Position numbers and translations under genes: made by a program
DNA from: Burkholderiaceae bacterium
GTDB lineage: Bacteria > Pseudomonadota > Gammaproteobacteria > Burkholderiales > Burkholderiaceae_E
Direction of reading: 5' to 3'
DNA: 9,501 bases
Assembly: GCA_023258775.1 (NCBI GenBank)
Contig: JALQWJ010000047.1
Coordinates: forward strand, 1-9,501
In this document: positions 7,648 through 9,501 of the stretch, in pieces
How the letters are laid out: every line of letters begins with the position of its first letter
How positions within the stretch are numbered: the stretch's first letter is position 1
The notes under the pieces: model-generated
The model's database searches: none
The model's input: only the letters and a program-made list of their open reading frames with translations
What the model was told of the DNA's origin: nothing

Positions 7648-7713
7648 CGCAGCAATACAACGACTAACCAGCAGCAACACAAAGACTAACCCGCAGCAAT
7701 ACAACGACTAACC
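7648..7713. repeat. three tandem 22-bp repeats between the sigma factor and DUF3619 genes
   Basis: Three head-to-tail units lie at 7648-7669, 7670-7691 and 7692-7713. The first and third are identical and the middle one differs at three positions. The shared core is GCAGCAAYACAAMGACTAACC, split here as GCAGCAAYACAA plus MGACTAACC. Degenerate partial copies flank them: 7631-7647 begins CGCAGCA and 7714-7729 begins GCACGAAAC. The plus strand is rich in A and C and nearly free of T, so the RNA should be unstructured. There are no spacers, so it is not a CRISPR array. The period is about two helical turns, which suits a protein binding one face of the DNA, but replication slippage in non-coding DNA explains it equally well. 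Confidence 0.8.
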
Positions 7714-7732
7714 GCACGAAACTGAATAAGCA

Positions 7733-8323
7733 ATGACAACCAAGCCCCTCCATCAGGAATTTCGCCGATTGCTAGACGATGGTCTGCAAAGCGATTCCGG
7801 CCGTGGGTTGAGTAAGTCAACAAAAGATCGGCTGTTGTTAGCGCGCCGCAAAGCACTCGATGCGATACCAAGGCAGGAAGCAAGCGAATCTGAGGCGCAT
7901 GCCGACCACGCGATTCATCTTGGTGCAAGTGGGGCGGCAATTAATTTGGGCTACGGAAGGCACCTAGGCATTTCACAAGCTGATCTGTTTAAGCATCGAT
8001 GGCAGGCAAGGCTTAGTCAGTGGTTTGGTCGCTCGAGTTGGCTTGAACGCTTGTTTGTCGCAACGCTCCTCGCATCCATGCTATTTAGCGTACAGTTTGC
8101 GCTTGAGGAAGCCGAAGTTCAGGTGTTCATGCGGGAAGGCGAAACGGATGCCAAACTGCTCACCAATGAGCTGCCCTTGGATGCCTATGCGGACAGGGGT
8201 TTTGCGGTTTTTCTCCGTAACCTCAGCGTTCATGGTTTTGCCAGTGATGTCGATGAGCAGCAAACATCGACCGATGAAGCCCCGGCAGACGATGCCGAAC
8301 CAGAAACTGCCTCTGGATCATGA
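7733..8323 (+). CDS. DUF3619-family single-pass membrane protein, possible anti-sigma factor
   Basis: The function is not established. The 196-residue product matches my recollection of DUF3619, found beside an ECF sigma gene in Burkholderiales. An N-terminal cytoplasmic part (about 1-100) holds HQEFRRLLDDGLQS and STKDRLLLARRKALDA. One membrane helix is at about 103-122. The family block DAKLLTNELPLDAYADRGFAVFL (139-161) follows on the far side, and then an acidic low-complexity tail (about 170-196). Cytoplasmic N-terminus, one helix and periplasmic domain behind a sigma gene is how many anti-sigma factors are built, so that role is inferred; there is no zinc-binding HxxxCxxC motif. The ATG has only a weak ribosome site. 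The stop overlaps the next gene in ATGA. The 164-bp gap to the sigma gene, with repeats, makes separate control possible. Confidence 0.85.
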   Translation: MTTKPLHQEFRRLLDDGLQSDSGRGLSKSTKDRLLLARRKALDAIPRQEASESEAHADHAIHLGASGAAINLGYGRHLGISQADLFKHRWQARLSQWFGRSSWLERLFVATLLASMLFSVQFALEEAEVQVFMREGETDAKLLTNELPLDAYADRGFAVFLRNLSVHGFASDVDEQQTSTDEAPADDAEPETASGS

Positions 8324-9117
8324 AGAAAGGTAAGGCGCCGGCTGCGTTCGGGCTCATGGCAGCTATACTTGTAACAGGCTTGATCACACCGGCATATGGA
8401 CAGCAGTCTACCGACGAAGGCCAGCGTGAACTAGCCGGTAACCAAGTCACGCCGAGCCAAGGCATCGCTGTAAGCAACTCGGCTTCTGCGGCCTCAAACG
8501 GCGTATCACTGACAGATAGCCATTCGATTCCAGATCCCGCAAGTGCATCCACGGTTGATGCAGACGGTGCAGCACTTCAGGCTGCCATCAGTAAGGCGAT
8601 CCAGGATTTACAGGCGCGCCGCAAAGCGCAACAACAGGCGCAAGCGACCAAGGCAAACCCCTCAGTCAGCCGGCAGGCCCCTAACTGGGAAGGCCTCAGC
8701 GCTCAGGAGCGCGCCCGCTTGCAACCCTTATCGGCAGTCTGGCATGAGCTTCCCTCGGCAGATCGCTACGCCTGGCAACAGCTTGCTCGCCAGTTCCCGA
8801 TGTTGCCGCAGACGGCTCAAGATCAGGCGCAAGAGCGGATGAAGCAATGGTCCACCTTCACACCCCAGCAGCGTCAGGCAGCGAGGGAGAATTTCCGACT
8901 CGCGCAGAAACTTAATGATTCAAAACTCAGCGAAGGTCAACTTCAAGCGCTTTGGGAACGGTATCGCGAACTAACACCCGAACAGCGGGCAGTTCTTCGA
9001 GCGGCAGGGCAAACCGCCAGCACAGCAGCACGACACGCTGGAGCCGCTACACCGCTTGCCAAGGAAGCGGCACGTCCACTACCTGCACTGGATCGTCACG
9101 GCAAACCAACACCATGA
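8320..9117 (+). CDS. DUF3106-family secreted protein with LTxxQ-like motifs
   Basis: The function is unknown. The 265-residue product begins with a signal peptide: MKKGK, a hydrophobic core at about 8-24, and a likely cut after AYG at residue 27. The periplasm is the expected location. Residues 28-120 are low-complexity (Ser/Ala/Asn, then Gln/Ala/Lys, with a probable helix at 85-110). The DUF3106-like helical region runs about 121-228 and contains four related motifs: LSAQER (126), FTPQQR (180), LSEGQL (203) and LTPEQR (218). These resemble the LTxxQ motif of the Spy/CpxP periplasmic chaperones and sensors. The C-terminus is Ala/Pro-rich. Both ends overlap neighbours in ATGA, so it is translated together with the DUF3619 and RDD genes. 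A sensing or chaperone role in envelope stress is plausible but unproven. Confidence 0.85.
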   Translation: MKKGKAPAAFGLMAAILVTGLITPAYGQQSTDEGQRELAGNQVTPSQGIAVSNSASAASNGVSLTDSHSIPDPASASTVDADGAALQAAISKAIQDLQARRKAQQQAQATKANPSVSRQAPNWEGLSAQERARLQPLSAVWHELPSADRYAWQQLARQFPMLPQTAQDQAQERMKQWSTFTPQQRQAARENFRLAQKLNDSKLSEGQLQALWERYRELTPEQRAVLRAAGQTASTAARHAGAATPLAKEAARPLPALDRHGKPTP

Positions 9118-9501
9118 TTTCAGAGGCCGTCGATCCCCCCGAGCTGCAGTCTGCCGGGATTTGGCGACGCTTCATGAGCATGGTTTACGAAGGCATCATG
9201 CTCTTTGGCGTACTCTTTTTCTTTGGATACGCCTTCTCGGCACTTTTGCGTTTTCAAGGTCACCCAGGTGTGTTACGCGACCTGTTCCAATGGTTTTTGA
9301 TGCTCTTGCTCGGACTTTATTTCACCTGGTTTTGGAGTCTGGGACGACGCAGTCTGCCGATGAAAACCGTTGCACTGTTAATCGTCGATAGGCAAAACAA
9401 GCCGATCAGTTCGCTCAGAGCGATGGCCCGATTCATCGTTGCAGGGGTATTGGGGCTGCTACCACTGGCGCTCGCAGCAAAAGTCCATCCTGCGTTTTTC
9501 C
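9114..9501 (+). CDS. RDD-family membrane protein, 3' end cut off by the window
   Basis: The ATG at 9114 overlaps the preceding stop in ATGA and the frame is open for 129 codons to the edge. Three membrane helices are visible, at about 26-45, 57-76 and 105-121. The RDD signature is recognisable: paired arginines and an acidic residue at the first helix (IWRRFMSMVYEGI, 16-28, with Glu where Asp is usual), GRRSLPMKTVALLIV (77-91) after the second helix, and SLRAMARFIVAG (100-111) before the third. RDD proteins are poorly understood; some are tied to ion transport or to inserting and modifying envelope components. Co-translation with DUF3106 ties it to the sigma-factor cluster. The C-terminal part is missing, so its full length and any fourth helix cannot be judged. 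Confidence 0.88.
   Translation, partial: MISEAVDPPELQSAGIWRRFMSMVYEGIMLFGVLFFFGYAFSALLRFQGHPGVLRDLFQWFLMLLLGLYFTWFWSLGRRSLPMKTVALLIVDRQNKPISSLRAMARFIVAGVLGLLPLALAAKVHPAFF

Noticed and set aside
7631..7729. CRISPR array
   Set aside because: The repeats are directly adjacent with no unique spacers, only three clear units exist and no cas gene is present.
7686..7940. Minus-strand reading frame of 84 codons across the repeats and the start of DUF3619
   Set aside because: It lies antisense to a recognisable DUF3619 gene, has no family resemblance and no good ribosome site.

Overview
The window looks like a chromosomal stretch of a betaproteobacterium, most likely order Burkholderiales, with roughly 50% GC by eye. 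The pointers are the gene order secG / tRNA-Leu(GAG) / nuoA, the ilvI-ilvH-ilvC-psd-pssA series, and a divergent cluster of an ECF-type sigma factor, DUF3619, DUF3106 and RDD proteins, a grouping I associate with Burkholderiales. I see no transposase, integrase, phage gene or CRISPR array.

Left and middle (1-6742, all on the minus strand). Reading in the direction of transcription, the order is ilvI, ilvH and ilvC (the acetolactate synthase subunits and ketol-acid reductoisomerase of branched-chain amino acid synthesis), psd and pssA (phosphatidylethanolamine synthesis), tpiA (glycolysis), secG (protein export), tRNA-Leu(GAG), and nuoA (first subunit of complex I, cut by the window start). 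Most junctions are tight: pssA overlaps psd by 8 bp, tpiA starts 12 bp after pssA, and secG starts 2 bp after tpiA. The two larger gaps, ilvH-ilvC and ilvC-psd, each hold a hairpin. The block could be read largely as one long transcript. As far as I recall, relatives carry leuA, rpsO and pnp between pssA and tpiA, so the short pssA-tpiA junction may be a local deletion or rearrangement.

Divergent region (6743-6977). It holds a plausible minus-strand promoter about 180 nt upstream of ilvI, a leader with two inverted repeats, and a 20-codon upstream ORF that ends 4 nt before the ilvI start.

Right (6978-9501, plus strand). A sigma-70-family (ECF-like) factor is followed by a 164-bp gap containing three head-to-tail 22-bp repeats. 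Then come a single-pass membrane DUF3619 protein, a secreted DUF3106 protein and the start of an RDD membrane protein. The last three are joined by ATGA stop/start overlaps and are almost certainly one operon. The layout of sigma factor, cytoplasm-spanning membrane protein and periplasmic protein with LTxxQ-like motifs resembles sigma/anti-sigma/periplasmic-sensor envelope-stress systems. That role is inferred, and this is the part of the window most likely to hide an undescribed system.
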